Below are positions 1-7,936 of a stretch of 52,312 nt of DNA, one piece after another. Positions within the stretch are counted from its first letter, which is position 1. Each line of letters starts with the position of its first letter. This DNA is from Gemmatimonadales bacterium. GTDB taxonomy: Bacteria > Gemmatimonadota > Gemmatimonadetes > Gemmatimonadales > JACORV01. Where the stretch lies: positions 1-52,312 of the forward strand of contig JAUYOW010000272.1 in NCBI GenBank assembly GCA_030697825.1. The letters run 5' to 3'. The notes beneath the pieces were generated by a model that was not told the origin of the DNA, made no database searches, and was given only the letters and a program-made list of their open reading frames with translations. The translations under genes were made by a program, and so were the position numbers.

Positions 1-980
1 AGCAGGCTGAAGCCCGCCACCGCCGCGAAGATGAGGAAGCCGAGGAAGAAGTAGCCCACGTTGGACTGGGTGAAGCTGTGCACGCTGGAGATGACGCCGC
101 TGCGCGTGATGAAGGTGCCGAAGATGGAGAGGAGGAACGAGCCCACGACGAGGCCGATGTTCCACCGCTTCAGCATCCCGCGCTTCTCCTGGATCATCAC
201 CGAGTGGAGGAACGCGGTCATGGTGAGCCACGGCAGGAACGACGCGTTCTCCACCGGGTCCCAGGCCCAGTATCCTCCCCAGCCCAGCTCGACGTAGGCC
301 CACCACATCCCGAGGACGACGCCGCAGGAGAGGAAGAGCCACGACAGCAGCGTCCAGCGGCGGATGGCGTGCAACCAGCCGGTGTCGAGCCGCCCCGAGA
401 GCAGCGCGGCCATGGCGAAGGCGAACGGGATGGTGATGCTGGTGTAGCCGAGGTAGAGCATCGGCGGGTGGATCGTCATCCCCGGGTTCTGGAGCTGCGG
501 GTTGAGCCCGCGGCCATCGGGCGGCGTGAAGCCGAGCCGCTCGAACGGGTTCGACGCGAACAGCATCACCGCCACGAAGAACGTCACGGTGACGAGCACC
601 ACGCCCGCGACGTACGGCATCAGCTCGCGGTACTTGCCACGGTTGCCGAGCATGGCGGCGGAGCCGAAGGTCGCGACGACGATCGCCCAGAAGAGGAGCG
701 AGCCCTTCTGGCCCGCGTAGAAAGCCGACCAGGTGTAGTAGACGGGAAGGTTGCGGCTGGTGTACGCCGCGACGTACTCGATGTTGAAGTCGTGCATCAG
801 CAGCGCCCGCATCAGCCCCACGGACGCCACGAAGAGCAGGCCCCACATCACGTACACCGCGCGCTCGCCGGACGCCGCCAGATCCGCGCGACCGGTCCGT
901 CCCCCGGCGAAAGCGACCGCGCTCCCCCAACAACCGATGAGGAGCGCGATCCAGAGAGCGATGTTGCCGAGATCGGTCAC
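1..980 (-). CDS. ccmF: Cytochrome c-type biogenesis protein CcmF (partial, C-terminus outside the window)
   Basis: Heme lyase component of cytochrome c maturation system I, an inner-membrane protein that attaches heme to CxxCH motifs in the periplasm. Reading the minus strand from a GTG at 980 gives a hydrophobic multi-helix protein beginning VTDLGNIALW. It contains the tryptophan-rich WWD heme-handling motif (GGYWAWDPVENASFLPW), preceded by NPGMTIHPPMLYLGY, a stretch typical of CcmF. The frame is open to base 1, so about 326 residues are seen of a family usually 600-680 residues long. It lies about 60 bp downstream of ccmE on the same strand and next to genes for multiheme cytochromes, which fits the role. 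The family call is firm; only the exact start is open. Confidence 0.93.
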   Translation of the reverse strand, partial: MTDLGNIALWIALLIGCWGSAVAFAGGRTGRADLAASGERAVYVMWGLLFVASVGLMRALLMHDFNIEYVAAYTSRNLPVYYTWSAFYAGQKGSLLFWAIVVATFGSAAMLGNRGKYRELMPYVAGVVLVTVTFFVAVMLFASNPFERLGFTPPDGRGLNPQLQNPGMTIHPPMLYLGYTSITIPFAFAMAALLSGRLDTGWLHAIRRWTLLSWLFLSCGVVLGMWWAYVELGWGGYWAWDPVENASFLPWLTMTAFLHSVMIQEKRGMLKRWNIGLVVGSFLLSIFGTFITRSGVISSVHSFTQSNVGYFFLGFLIFAAVAGFSL

Positions 981-990
981 TGGTCAGAGG

Positions 991-1023
991 GCACAGGCGC
1001 ACGGGCGCATAGACGCACAGGCG
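991..1023. repeat. Degenerate 8-bp tandem repeat between ccmE and ccmF
   Basis: Four consecutive 8-mers, GCACAGGC, GCACGGGC, GCATAGAC and GCACAGGC, fill most of the ccmE-ccmF gap. The unit resembles the 8-bp repeat at 31747-31766. No function is evident. Confidence 0.5.
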
Positions 1024-1041
1024 AACAACCGCCTTGCGACC

Positions 1042-1461
1042 TCACGCCCGGGTGCCGCTTTGCCCCGGCACGGCCTCGTAGCGCGAGCCACACTTGGCAA
1101 GCAGCGTCGTCGCGCGGAAGGTGCCGTCGGACTGGAGCCTACCCTCGACGACCACGTCCACCTCGTCCGTGAAGGTGTCGGGAGCGAGCCCCCGGTAGAT
1201 GACCGGGTAGCTGTGCACGCCGTCCGTCACTCGGAAGTTGATGGTCTGCGAGGCGACATCGCGCTGGATCGAGCCCTTCACGACCCGCGCGCCCATCTTC
1301 ATGCCGACATCATAGAAGGAACGGTCGGTCTCGATCTTGGCGGCCAGCTCGGACGGCGTGAGGTAGTAGACCCCCGTCTCCTTGATGCCTGACGCCATGA
1401 GATAGCCGACAGTGGCGAGGATCATCCCGCCGCCGATGAGGAACTTGGTCCGTGCCTTCAT
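1042..1461 (-). CDS. ccmE: Cytochrome c maturation heme chaperone CcmE, CxxxY variant
   Basis: Periplasmic membrane-anchored heme chaperone that binds heme covalently and passes it to CcmF. The 139-residue protein starts MKARTKFLIGG, has one N-terminal membrane anchor (about residues 7-24) and an OB-fold region with VKGSIQRD and VVVEGRLQSDGTF. The heme-binding motif, normally HxxxY, reads C124-G-S-R-Y128 (LLAKCGSRYEA). A cysteine at this position is known from the System I* variant described in sulfate reducers, some archaea and some Gram-positives. The ATG at 1461 is chosen because the longer open frame upstream only shadows the tetraheme cytochrome gene. Length and architecture match the family. 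Confidence 0.92.
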   Translation of the reverse strand: MKARTKFLIGGGMILATVGYLMASGIKETGVYYLTPSELAAKIETDRSFYDVGMKMGARVVKGSIQRDVASQTINFRVTDGVHSYPVIYRGLAPDTFTDEVDVVVEGRLQSDGTFRATTLLAKCGSRYEAVPGQSGTRA

Positions 1462-1571
1462 GATAGGATCACCCGGTTCGAAAGATATCCGACCCTTCGT
1501 ATCCGCAAAAGTAATGCCGGGTCGCGGCTGGGTTGAGTATACCCTGGCGGGGACAAAAAGGCCCATAGGGC

Positions 1572-1585
1572 GTGATGGGTGATGG
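1572..1585. repeat. Two copies of a 7-bp tandem repeat upstream of ccmE
   Basis: GTGATGG occurs twice in direct succession in the roughly 150-bp gap between the tetraheme cytochrome gene and ccmE. Apart from this microrepeat I see no gene, and no promoter I can defend, in 1462-1613. Confidence 0.4.
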
Positions 1586-1613
1586 GTAACGCGTGAGTTC
1601 GCCGCCCCCGGTC

Positions 1614-2825
1614 TCAGCGAGGAAGGCTGGCGCGTCGAGCCGGCGGGGTGGAGCGGGCAAGGCCGCGCAGGAAGACCGACAGGTCTCGCATCTCGTCTCC
1701 CTCGAAGCGAGGCCACTCCAACGTGCGAGTGCGCATCACCGCGTACATGGCCGGAGCATGATTCCACATCGCAGCCGCCAGGCGCATCGGTGCCGTCGCG
1801 GCTTCGGACTGCGAGAGATCCGGGCCGAGCACGGCGCCCGTATCCGGCCGGTGGCAGCCGGCGCACCCCTTCGACCGGAAGACTCTCTCCCCCGCCGCGC
1901 TGTCGCCGCGCGTCTCGTCGAAACGGAGATAGTAAAGAAAGGCGATCACGTCCGCCATCTCGGTTCCGCTGAAGCGCGGGAATGCGAATCCTCGTTCCCG
2001 CATCCGCTCCGACATCTGGAACGAGTGGTTCCAGAGCACGCCCGCGATCTCGGAGACGCGCATCCGGAGGGTCGCCGCCCGCAGGTCGGGACCATCGGCC
2101 GTGCCGCGACCCGACCCGCCGTGGCAGCGAACACAACCTTTGCTGCCGAACAGTTGCCTGCCGCGTTCCGGGTGGGGGGGCTGTAGGAAAACGGCTCTGC
2201 GTGGCGCTTCGCTGGAAGCTCGGCGAATGTAGGCCTGGATGTCGGCCATCTCCCGACCCACGAACGTCGGGGTCGGCACACCCCGCGAGTGCTGGGTCGC
2301 CTGCATGGCAGGGCCGTGGTTCCACATCCCTTCGGCGAGCACGATCGGCGCCACATAGCGCGCGTAGCGGTCCAGCGGCGGTCCGACGCGGCCGCCCGCA
2401 CCGCCCACCCGGTGGCAGTCGACGCACCGCTTGTCGCGGAACCAGCGCTCGCCGAGCCCGGGGTCGCCGGGCTCGTCGAACAGCTTCACGTAGTAGATGT
2501 AACTGATGACGTCGACCAGTTCCTGCTCGGTGAGCCGCGACCACTCGAAGCCGCTGCGCCGCACCGTCTCCATCATGCGCGGCGTATGGTTCCAGAACAG
2601 CCCCGCCAACTGCTGCATGCTGCGGCCCGCGCCCACGGTGGCGAAGTCGGGGCCCAACGTCCCGCCGTTGCCCCAGATGGAATGGCAGCGGACGCAGCCG
2701 CGGTCGTGGAAGAGGCGGCGCCCGGCGCTCGGGTCGCCGGCGCCTCCGGGCGAAGGGGCCGTCTGTGCTACGCCCGCCGGCAGCCGTGCCAAGAGGATCA
2801 GCACGAGCACCACGGCGGCTCTCAT
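1614..2825 (-). CDS. Tetraheme cytochrome c made of four tandem cytochrome domains
   Basis: Exported electron-transfer protein of 403 residues with a signal peptide (hydrophobic to about residue 20, then AQTAPSP). It has four CxxCH sites, at C44, C134, C231 and C321, each followed about 30-35 residues later by a WNH motif (78-80, 168-170, 265-267, 354-356) and a nearby Met that could be the distal ligand. Each unit is about 90 residues, so the gene looks like a fourfold internal duplication of a monoheme domain. The start abuts the end of the NrfD gene (stop at 2822-2824), so it belongs to the same operon. A role as electron carrier or exit subunit of the NrfD complex is inferred; no specific family name is recognised. 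Confidence 0.85.
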   Translation of the reverse strand: MRAAVVLVLILLARLPAGVAQTAPSPGGAGDPSAGRRLFHDRGCVRCHSIWGNGGTLGPDFATVGAGRSMQQLAGLFWNHTPRMMETVRRSGFEWSRLTEQELVDVISYIYYVKLFDEPGDPGLGERWFRDKRCVDCHRVGGAGGRVGPPLDRYARYVAPIVLAEGMWNHGPAMQATQHSRGVPTPTFVGREMADIQAYIRRASSEAPRRAVFLQPPHPERGRQLFGSKGCVRCHGGSGRGTADGPDLRAATLRMRVSEIAGVLWNHSFQMSERMRERGFAFPRFSGTEMADVIAFLYYLRFDETRGDSAAGERVFRSKGCAGCHRPDTGAVLGPDLSQSEAATAPMRLAAAMWNHAPAMYAVMRTRTLEWPRFEGDEMRDLSVFLRGLARSTPPARRASLPR

Positions 2826-4183
2826 GCGGTCGCCTCCCCCACCGGCTCCGGCGGCAGGTAGCCGGCCACCCGCTCCGCGACGTCCTGCACCGTCTCGCGT
2901 CCCTCGCGCATTTCCCAGATCGAGATGATGGGAAAGAACTTGGTCGCGACCATGTAGAGCAGTATGAAGCCGGAGAGGGTGCCGGCCATGATGGACAGCT
3001 CGACCCACGACGGGAAGTAGTGCCCGGCCGACTCGAACTCGAAGCGCGGGTTGACCGATGTGGGGACCACGATGTTGAACCGCTCCAGCCACATGCCGAT
3101 CACCACCGCGACACTCGCGATCAAGGTTCCGCGCGGCGTCCGGGTGACCTTGCGCCACATCAGCCCCAGCGGGATGACGAAGCAGCACACCACCATCGTC
3201 CAGAACGGCACGGCGAACGGCCCCCGCACCTTCGCCCAGAAGGCGCGCATCTCGGAGGGCTCGCCGCCGTAGAACGCGGTGAGGTATTCGGCGAAGGTGA
3301 AATAGAACCAGAGCAGGCTGAACAGCAGCAGCAGCCGGCCCATGTAGTCGAAGTGCACGGGGCGGAAATACTCTTGCAGGCCGTACACCCGGCGGAGCAC
3401 GACCATGGCGATCAGCAGCGCGGCGATGCCCGAGTAGATGGCGCCCATGACGAAATACGGGCCGAAGATCGTCGAGTGCCACATGGGCCGCAGCGTCATC
3501 GCGAAAATCCAGCCGATCACCGTGTGCACCGAGATGGCGATGGGTATCACCATGATGGCCAGCACGCCGATTACCCGCTCGAGCCGTGCCCGCTGCGCCG
3601 CGGTGTCGTGGTAGCCCGCGGCCAGGAAGCCGTAGAACCGCGGCGCCTTGATGCCGGCGTCCCGGATGATGGCCAGGTCCGGGAGCATCGGGAGATAGAG
3701 GTAGATCGTGCTCGCGGTGAAGTAGAGCCCGATGCTGATCACGTCCCACAGCAGCGGCGACCGGAGCTGCGCGTGCCAGAACACGTTGAGAAGCCGGTCG
3801 GGACGGCCGAGGTCCACGATCGGCTGGATCGCGCCGAAGCCGAGCACCAGCACCGTGATGAACTCGGCGGACCGCGTGATGGAGCGGCGCCACTCCGCCT
3901 TGCTGATGCGCAGGATCGCGGAGATGAGGGTGCCGGCATGACTGATGCCGATGAAGAACACGAAGTTGATGATGTAGATCCCCCAGTACTCCGGCTGGTT
4001 GAGCCCGGTGCGCCCCAGGCCGTACCGGAACTGGAGGTAGTAGGCCGCGATCCCCCACACGGCGATACCGCCGAGGACCCCAGCCCACGCGTAGAACCGC
4101 CACGTGGTCTCGACCAGGGGCGCCAGCAGCGTGCGGGCGTCGTCGGGAAGCGCGCGGAACCTGGCCAGGGCGGCGGCGGTCAC
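2822..4183 (-). CDS. NrfD/PsrC/QrcD-type integral membrane subunit
   Basis: Quinone-interacting membrane anchor of a complex iron-sulfur oxidoreductase. The 453-residue protein has roughly ten hydrophobic segments, for example IYIINFVFFIGISHAGTLI, the NrfD/PsrC-type stretch with GISHAGTLISAILRI, and ERFNIVVPT near residue 370, as in ActC and QrcD proteins. It starts at a GTG only 1 bp after the stop of the ferredoxin subunit and abuts the tetraheme cytochrome gene, so expression is tightly coupled. The membrane part exchanges electrons with menaquinone; whether it also moves protons, as proposed for some relatives, cannot be read from sequence. The family is certain; the complex name (Qrc-like rather than Psr- or Act-like) is inferred from the neighbours. 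Confidence 0.9.
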   Translation of the reverse strand: MTAAALARFRALPDDARTLLAPLVETTWRFYAWAGVLGGIAVWGIAAYYLQFRYGLGRTGLNQPEYWGIYIINFVFFIGISHAGTLISAILRISKAEWRRSITRSAEFITVLVLGFGAIQPIVDLGRPDRLLNVFWHAQLRSPLLWDVISIGLYFTASTIYLYLPMLPDLAIIRDAGIKAPRFYGFLAAGYHDTAAQRARLERVIGVLAIMVIPIAISVHTVIGWIFAMTLRPMWHSTIFGPYFVMGAIYSGIAALLIAMVVLRRVYGLQEYFRPVHFDYMGRLLLLFSLLWFYFTFAEYLTAFYGGEPSEMRAFWAKVRGPFAVPFWTMVVCCFVIPLGLMWRKVTRTPRGTLIASVAVVIGMWLERFNIVVPTSVNPRFEFESAGHYFPSWVELSIMAGTLSGFILLYMVATKFFPIISIWEMREGRETVQDVAERVAGYLPPEPVGEATA

Positions 4184-4184
4184 T

Positions 4185-4868
4185 TTAGGTCCTCGGCGTG
4201 AGGTAGTAGACCTTCGGCTCGGTGCCGAGGTCTTCCATCAGCCGCGTGGCCCGCGAATCGTGCCGCAGCTCGAAGACGCGGTGCCGCGCGTTGTCGAGGT
4301 CGCCGAACACGATCGCCTGCGTCGGGCAGACCTCGGCGCAGGCCGGCTGGTAGTCGGACTCGCGCAGCTCCCGTCCCTCCGCCCGCGCGTCCTCGCGGGC
4401 CTTCTGCAGGCGGTGGTGGCAGAAGGTGCACTTCTCGATCACCCCCTTGGGCCGCACTGAGACGTCGGGATTGAGGTGCGCGCGCTCCGACTCGGGCCAG
4501 GACGGTGCATACCAGTTGAAGTACTTCACGGTGTACGGGCACGCGTTGGCGCAGTACCGGCAACCGATGCACCGGGGGTAGATCTGCCCCACGATGCCCT
4601 CCTCGCCGATGTAGGTCGCCGCGACGGGGCACACCTTGACGCACGGTGGGTTGTCGCAGTGCATGCAGGGGCGCGGCACGAAGTGCAGCCTGTTGTCCGG
4701 GAAGTCCCCGTCGATCTTCGTCATCACCTTCATCCAGCTGATCGTGCGCCCCATGGCCGCCTGCTCCGGGGACACCGTGGCGACGTTGTTCTCGCTCTTG
4801 CACGCCACCTCGCAGGCCGCGCAGCCGGTGCAGAGGTCCAGGTCGATCACCATGCCCCAGCGCGGCAT
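4185..4868 (-). CDS. Four-cluster [4Fe-4S] ferredoxin subunit (PsrB/QrcC/HybA type)
   Basis: Electron-transfer subunit linking the MopB protein to the NrfD membrane subunit. The 227-residue protein has sixteen cysteines in four groups: 13/16/19/23, 68/71/76/80, 100/103/106/110 and 147/150/177/181, the normal set for four cubane clusters. Typical segments are CTGCAACEVAC, CMHCDNPPCVKVC and CIGCRYCANAC. There is no signal peptide, which fits co-export with the Tat-bearing MopB partner. It sits 13 bp after the MopB gene and 1 bp before the NrfD gene. In alternative complex III this module is fused to the MopB domain in ActB; here it is separate, as in Qrc and Psr complexes. Confidence 0.93.
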   Translation of the reverse strand: MPRWGMVIDLDLCTGCAACEVACKSENNVATVSPEQAAMGRTISWMKVMTKIDGDFPDNRLHFVPRPCMHCDNPPCVKVCPVAATYIGEEGIVGQIYPRCIGCRYCANACPYTVKYFNWYAPSWPESERAHLNPDVSVRPKGVIEKCTFCHHRLQKAREDARAEGRELRESDYQPACAEVCPTQAIVFGDLDNARHRVFELRHDSRATRLMEDLGTEPKVYYLTPRT

Positions 4869-4881
4869 CGCGGCCCCGCCC

Positions 4882-7230
4882 TCAGGCCCGCTCGAGGCGC
4901 ACGAACGTGGTGCACCAGGAAGGCAGATCGGTCAGCGGATCGGCCGCCCCGTCGAGGAGCTGCAGCGGGTTGGCCGGCTCGCCGCTCGGGTGCGACAGGC
5001 CGTAGGGCGCGCCGAGCCCGTCGCGCGCGGTCCCCGCGAAGTGCTTGACCTGCGCCCGGTAGCGGCCGCGCAGCGAGACGACCCAGGCCATCGTGCCATC
5101 GTCGAGCCCCAGCTCGCGCGCCGTGACCGGATGCACCTCGACCCACGGGATCCAGTGGACATCGGGGAAGATCGTGGGCCGCTCGGCCAGCCAGGGCGCG
5201 AGTTCCAGAGTGCCGGACGCGAGCGTGGAGAGCCGGTACGGGCTCAGGCGGAGCGGGAAAGCGGGCGTGGGTTGGTCCGGGGCGGCAAAGAGGTAAAGGC
5301 GCGGCGGCCGGCCCGCCAGGTCCGCCTGGCGGCGCAGCTGCTCGGGCATCAGCTCGATGCGGCCGCTCGCGGTGCGGGAGAGCCGCGCCGGATCGGTGTC
5401 ATCGAAGAACGGGTCCGTCCATCCCCCGCGCTCCTCCACGGCGGTCCAGAAGCTCTCGAAGTCCGGCGCCGAGGCGAGCCACCAGCCGCGCTCCTCCATC
5501 TGGCGCTGCTGCGCGGTCTCGAAGTCGTCGCCGAGCGGCATGCCGCGGTGCGCGTCGTACAGGCCGCGCGCCCGCGCCTTGAGGAGGTCCTCGAAGCTCG
5601 CCCAGGGCAGGCTTGCCGCGACGCCCCCGCCCAGCCGGGCGGCCAGCGCGAGCATCAGGTCGCCGGCGCTGCGGCCGCCGGCCCCCGGCGTGACCAGGGG
5701 CCGCGCCACGCCCCAGGTCGGGTACGGGTAGGAAAACGGCGTCGGACCGTCCTGCCATCGCTCGTGGGGGAGGAGGTCCGGGATCACGAGGTTCGCATGG
5801 CGGGCGCTCTGGTCGAGGAAAGGCGAGAAGCTCACCACGAAGGGGACGCGCCCGAGCGCGTCCGCCCAGGCGTCGCGGTCCGTGGCCGACGCCAGCGGGT
5901 TGGCGTAGTAGAGGACGAGCGCTTCGATGGGCGGCGCCGACGCGGAAGCGATGCCCTCGGCGAGGCGGCGCGCCGACGGGGCACCGAACGGCGCGGACGC
6001 GGCGACCGGGATCGTCGCTAGGCCGCGCCGCGCAACGTCGTCCATCACTACCGCGGGAAAGGACGCGAGCGGCGGATCGTCGGCGAAGAGCACCCCGCCC
6101 GGACGGTTCACGTTCCCCATGAGGACGTTGAGGCTGTGGATGGCGAGTCCCGCGGCGAGGCCGTCGGGAGCGTGTGTCACGTCGGGGCCGCAGACCGCGA
6201 GCGCGGGCGTGGTGTCGGCAAACGCCTTCGCGAGCCCTACGATGCGCTCGACGGGAACGCCGGTCGCCTCCGACACTTCCTCGGTCCGGTAGTTCCGCAG
6301 CACGATGGAGCGATACCCCTCGTGCGCCGTGCCTTGGGCGTCGGTCCAGTCCTCGAAGCCTGACACGTGCCGCGCCACGAACTCCGCCTCTATCCGGTCT
6401 TCCTTGATGAGCACGTACGCGATGCCGAGCGCCAGGACGGCATGGGTGCGCGGCCGCACGCCGACCCACTCGTGGGCGTGCGCTGCGGTGCGCGAGAACC
6501 GGGTATCGACCTGGATGAACCGCGAATGCCGCCGCCGGCTGTCGGCTGGCCGGCCGTAGGCGACGTACGCCTGAAGGGGCGACCACCACGCCTCGAACAA
6601 CGGAGCGCCGAAGGACAGCACCAGGTTGGCGCGCTCGAGATCGTAGCCCGGGCGGCGCGCGATGCCGTGCATCGCCGCCATGATGGCCTCGGTGCCGTCA
6701 CCGTACGCGTCGGCAACGTAGTTGGGCGAGCCGTAGGCGCGCAGGAACTGGCGCCAGGCCTCGTCCATCGATCCGGCGCAGTAGCCGGCCAGCACCGCGA
6801 GCGTCTCCGGCCGGCCGGCCGAGCGCAGCTGCCCGAGCTGGCGAGCCAGAAGGCTCAGTGCCCCGTCGTACGAGACGGCACGCCACGACCCGGCCCCGGG
6901 CGCGCCCACCCGCACCAGCGGCGTCCGGAGGCGCTCGGGATGATAGAGCGTCTGGACGGCCGCGGGCCCGCGCGGGCAGAGGCCTCCGCGGCTCAAGGGA
7001 TGCAGCGGGTTGCCGTCGATGCGCACCAGACGCCCGTCCACCACGCGCCCGCGGATGCCGCACCGCGACGGGCAGATCAGGCAGGTCGAGTTGCGCCGCT
7101 CCTCGAGGCCCGGCGCCCATCCGGGCCCGGCCTGCTCCTCCGACCACCTCACCCCGCACGCTTCGGCGAAGGAGAGGCCGGCTACCCCTCCGCCCATCGT
7201 CTGCAGGAAGCGACGGCGATTCAAGCTCAC
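4882..7230 (-). CDS. Molybdopterin-oxidoreductase-family (MopB) subunit, Tat-exported, Qrc/Act-like
   Basis: Large subunit of the membrane-bound oxidoreductase, 782 residues. The N-terminus SLNRRRFLQTMGGGVAGLSF is a twin-arginine signal. A [4Fe-4S] site follows: C50-x2-C53-x3-C57 and C85 (GGLCPRGP). The rest is a full-length MopB fold, including NVLMGNVNRPGG and the C-terminal cofactor domain. At the place where catalytic relatives carry the metal-binding Cys, Ser or Asp after the YGSPN motif, this protein reads YGSPNYVADAYGDGTEA, with no Cys. That recalls QrcB and ActB, which belong to this family but have no molybdenum cofactor. I therefore prefer a structural or electron-relay role over a reductase for a named substrate; an Asp ligand cannot be excluded. 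The GTG start has a GGGAG ribosome site upstream. Confidence 0.82.
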   Translation of the reverse strand: MSLNRRRFLQTMGGGVAGLSFAEACGVRWSEEQAGPGWAPGLEERRNSTCLICPSRCGIRGRVVDGRLVRIDGNPLHPLSRGGLCPRGPAAVQTLYHPERLRTPLVRVGAPGAGSWRAVSYDGALSLLARQLGQLRSAGRPETLAVLAGYCAGSMDEAWRQFLRAYGSPNYVADAYGDGTEAIMAAMHGIARRPGYDLERANLVLSFGAPLFEAWWSPLQAYVAYGRPADSRRRHSRFIQVDTRFSRTAAHAHEWVGVRPRTHAVLALGIAYVLIKEDRIEAEFVARHVSGFEDWTDAQGTAHEGYRSIVLRNYRTEEVSEATGVPVERIVGLAKAFADTTPALAVCGPDVTHAPDGLAAGLAIHSLNVLMGNVNRPGGVLFADDPPLASFPAVVMDDVARRGLATIPVAASAPFGAPSARRLAEGIASASAPPIEALVLYYANPLASATDRDAWADALGRVPFVVSFSPFLDQSARHANLVIPDLLPHERWQDGPTPFSYPYPTWGVARPLVTPGAGGRSAGDLMLALAARLGGGVAASLPWASFEDLLKARARGLYDAHRGMPLGDDFETAQQRQMEERGWWLASAPDFESFWTAVEERGGWTDPFFDDTDPARLSRTASGRIELMPEQLRRQADLAGRPPRLYLFAAPDQPTPAFPLRLSPYRLSTLASGTLELAPWLAERPTIFPDVHWIPWVEVHPVTARELGLDDGTMAWVVSLRGRYRAQVKHFAGTARDGLGAPYGLSHPSGEPANPLQLLDGAADPLTDLPSWCTTFVRLERA

Positions 7231-7240
7231 GGGGGGCTCC

Positions 7241-7783
7241 CTAGCGATGGCACGCGGCGCAATCGAGGGTCTGCCCCATGCGGCGGTGGCAGTCCAGGCA
7301 GAACCCCATCCGGATCCGGACCAGCGGCCGCCGCGGCGGGCGGGTGGAGAGCGCGATGTCGCCGTGGCAGTTGTCGCAGCTCAGCTTCGCGATTCCGACG
7401 TGCCGGCGGTGAGTGTAGAAGACGTGCGGCGGGAGCCGGAAGAGCTTTGCGAAAGCCAGTGGGCGCTGCTGTTCGACGTACGCCGTCAACCGGGCCGCCT
7501 CGGGGCTCGTGCCCTGCGTCGCCTGGTGGCAGAGGGCGCAGGTATCGAGACCCGGCAGCCCGGAGTGCGCGCCGGTCTGCACGTACGGATGACAGAACTC
7601 GCAGCCGAGCTGGAGGTCCTGCGTGTGCTTGCGGTGGTTGAAGGCGATGGGTTGATCGACGCCGCCCGATCCGGCGGCGACGGCTGCTCCGAGAGCGACG
7701 ACGAGGAGCAGCATCGCGACAACCGCGATCCGCAGCCGCACCCGCATCCTGGTCACGCCTCCGGCGAGCCGAGCCAACCACAT
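7241..7783 (-). CDS. Pentaheme c-type cytochrome (cytochrome c3/c7 family, QrcA/ActA-like)
   Basis: Periplasmic or membrane-tethered multiheme cytochrome that would exchange electrons with the MopB/NrfD complex. It has 180 residues, five CxxCH sites (C61, C82, C136, C162, C175) and histidine pairs such as FNHRKH and YTHRRH that act as sixth ligands in this family. A hydrophobic segment at about 19-37 is a signal or anchor. Two starts are possible: the ATG at 7783, with GGGAGG 8 bp upstream, or the ATG 12 codons later, also with a GGAGG. It is the first gene of the minus-strand operon and is divergent from the sensor kinase gene. A multiheme cytochrome followed by MopB, ferredoxin and NrfD is the order of qrcABCD; ActA of alternative complex III is also pentaheme. 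Confidence 0.88.
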   Translation of the reverse strand: MWLARLAGGVTRMRVRLRIAVVAMLLLVVALGAAVAAGSGGVDQPIAFNHRKHTQDLQLGCEFCHPYVQTGAHSGLPGLDTCALCHQATQGTSPEAARLTAYVEQQRPLAFAKLFRLPPHVFYTHRRHVGIAKLSCDNCHGDIALSTRPPRRPLVRIRMGFCLDCHRRMGQTLDCAACHR

Positions 7784-7852
7784 CTGTCATGCCTCCCGCA
7801 GAAGTCGAAGGGGGTCCCCGCACCAATGCCTGACCCAGGGTTGTGGCAGAGT

Positions 7853-7866
7853 GGGCTAAATGCCCC
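7853..7866. promoter_or_regulatory. Relaxed copy of the GGGGCA-NN-TGCCCC operator in the divergent promoter region
   Basis: GGGCTA-AA-TGCCCC lies 70 bp from both the pentaheme cytochrome start and the kinase start. The right half matches the two strong palindromes at 11379 and 15361 exactly; the left half differs at two positions. I found no convincing sigma54 -24/-12 element beside it in either direction. The rest of 7784-7936 holds no gene. Confidence 0.45.
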
Positions 7867-7936
7867 ACTCGATGCCCCCGTCCGCGGTGTGTCGCCGGTC
7901 CCTGAGGAGCTTCACGACTCAGGACTAGCAGGTTGA

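Noticed and set aside
78-1172. Long plus-strand frame opposite ccmF and ccmE
   Set aside because: It is rich in Arg/His/Glu, has no domain and is the antisense shadow of two clear membrane-protein genes; high GC makes such shadows common.
4882-7230. Annotation as nitrate, DMSO, arsenate or polysulfide reductase
   Set aside because: No Cys or Ser metal ligand is seen at the expected place, and the gene order matches Qrc/Act-type complexes better; a named substrate would be unsupported.
1614-7783. A complete alternative complex III
   Set aside because: MopB and ferredoxin are separate genes, only one NrfD subunit is present, and ActD/ActE/ActF equivalents are missing.
7853-7866. A sigma54 promoter for the Qrc-like operon or the kinase gene
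   Set aside because: I looked for GG-N10-GC on both strands of 7784-7936 and found none with a convincing match around it.
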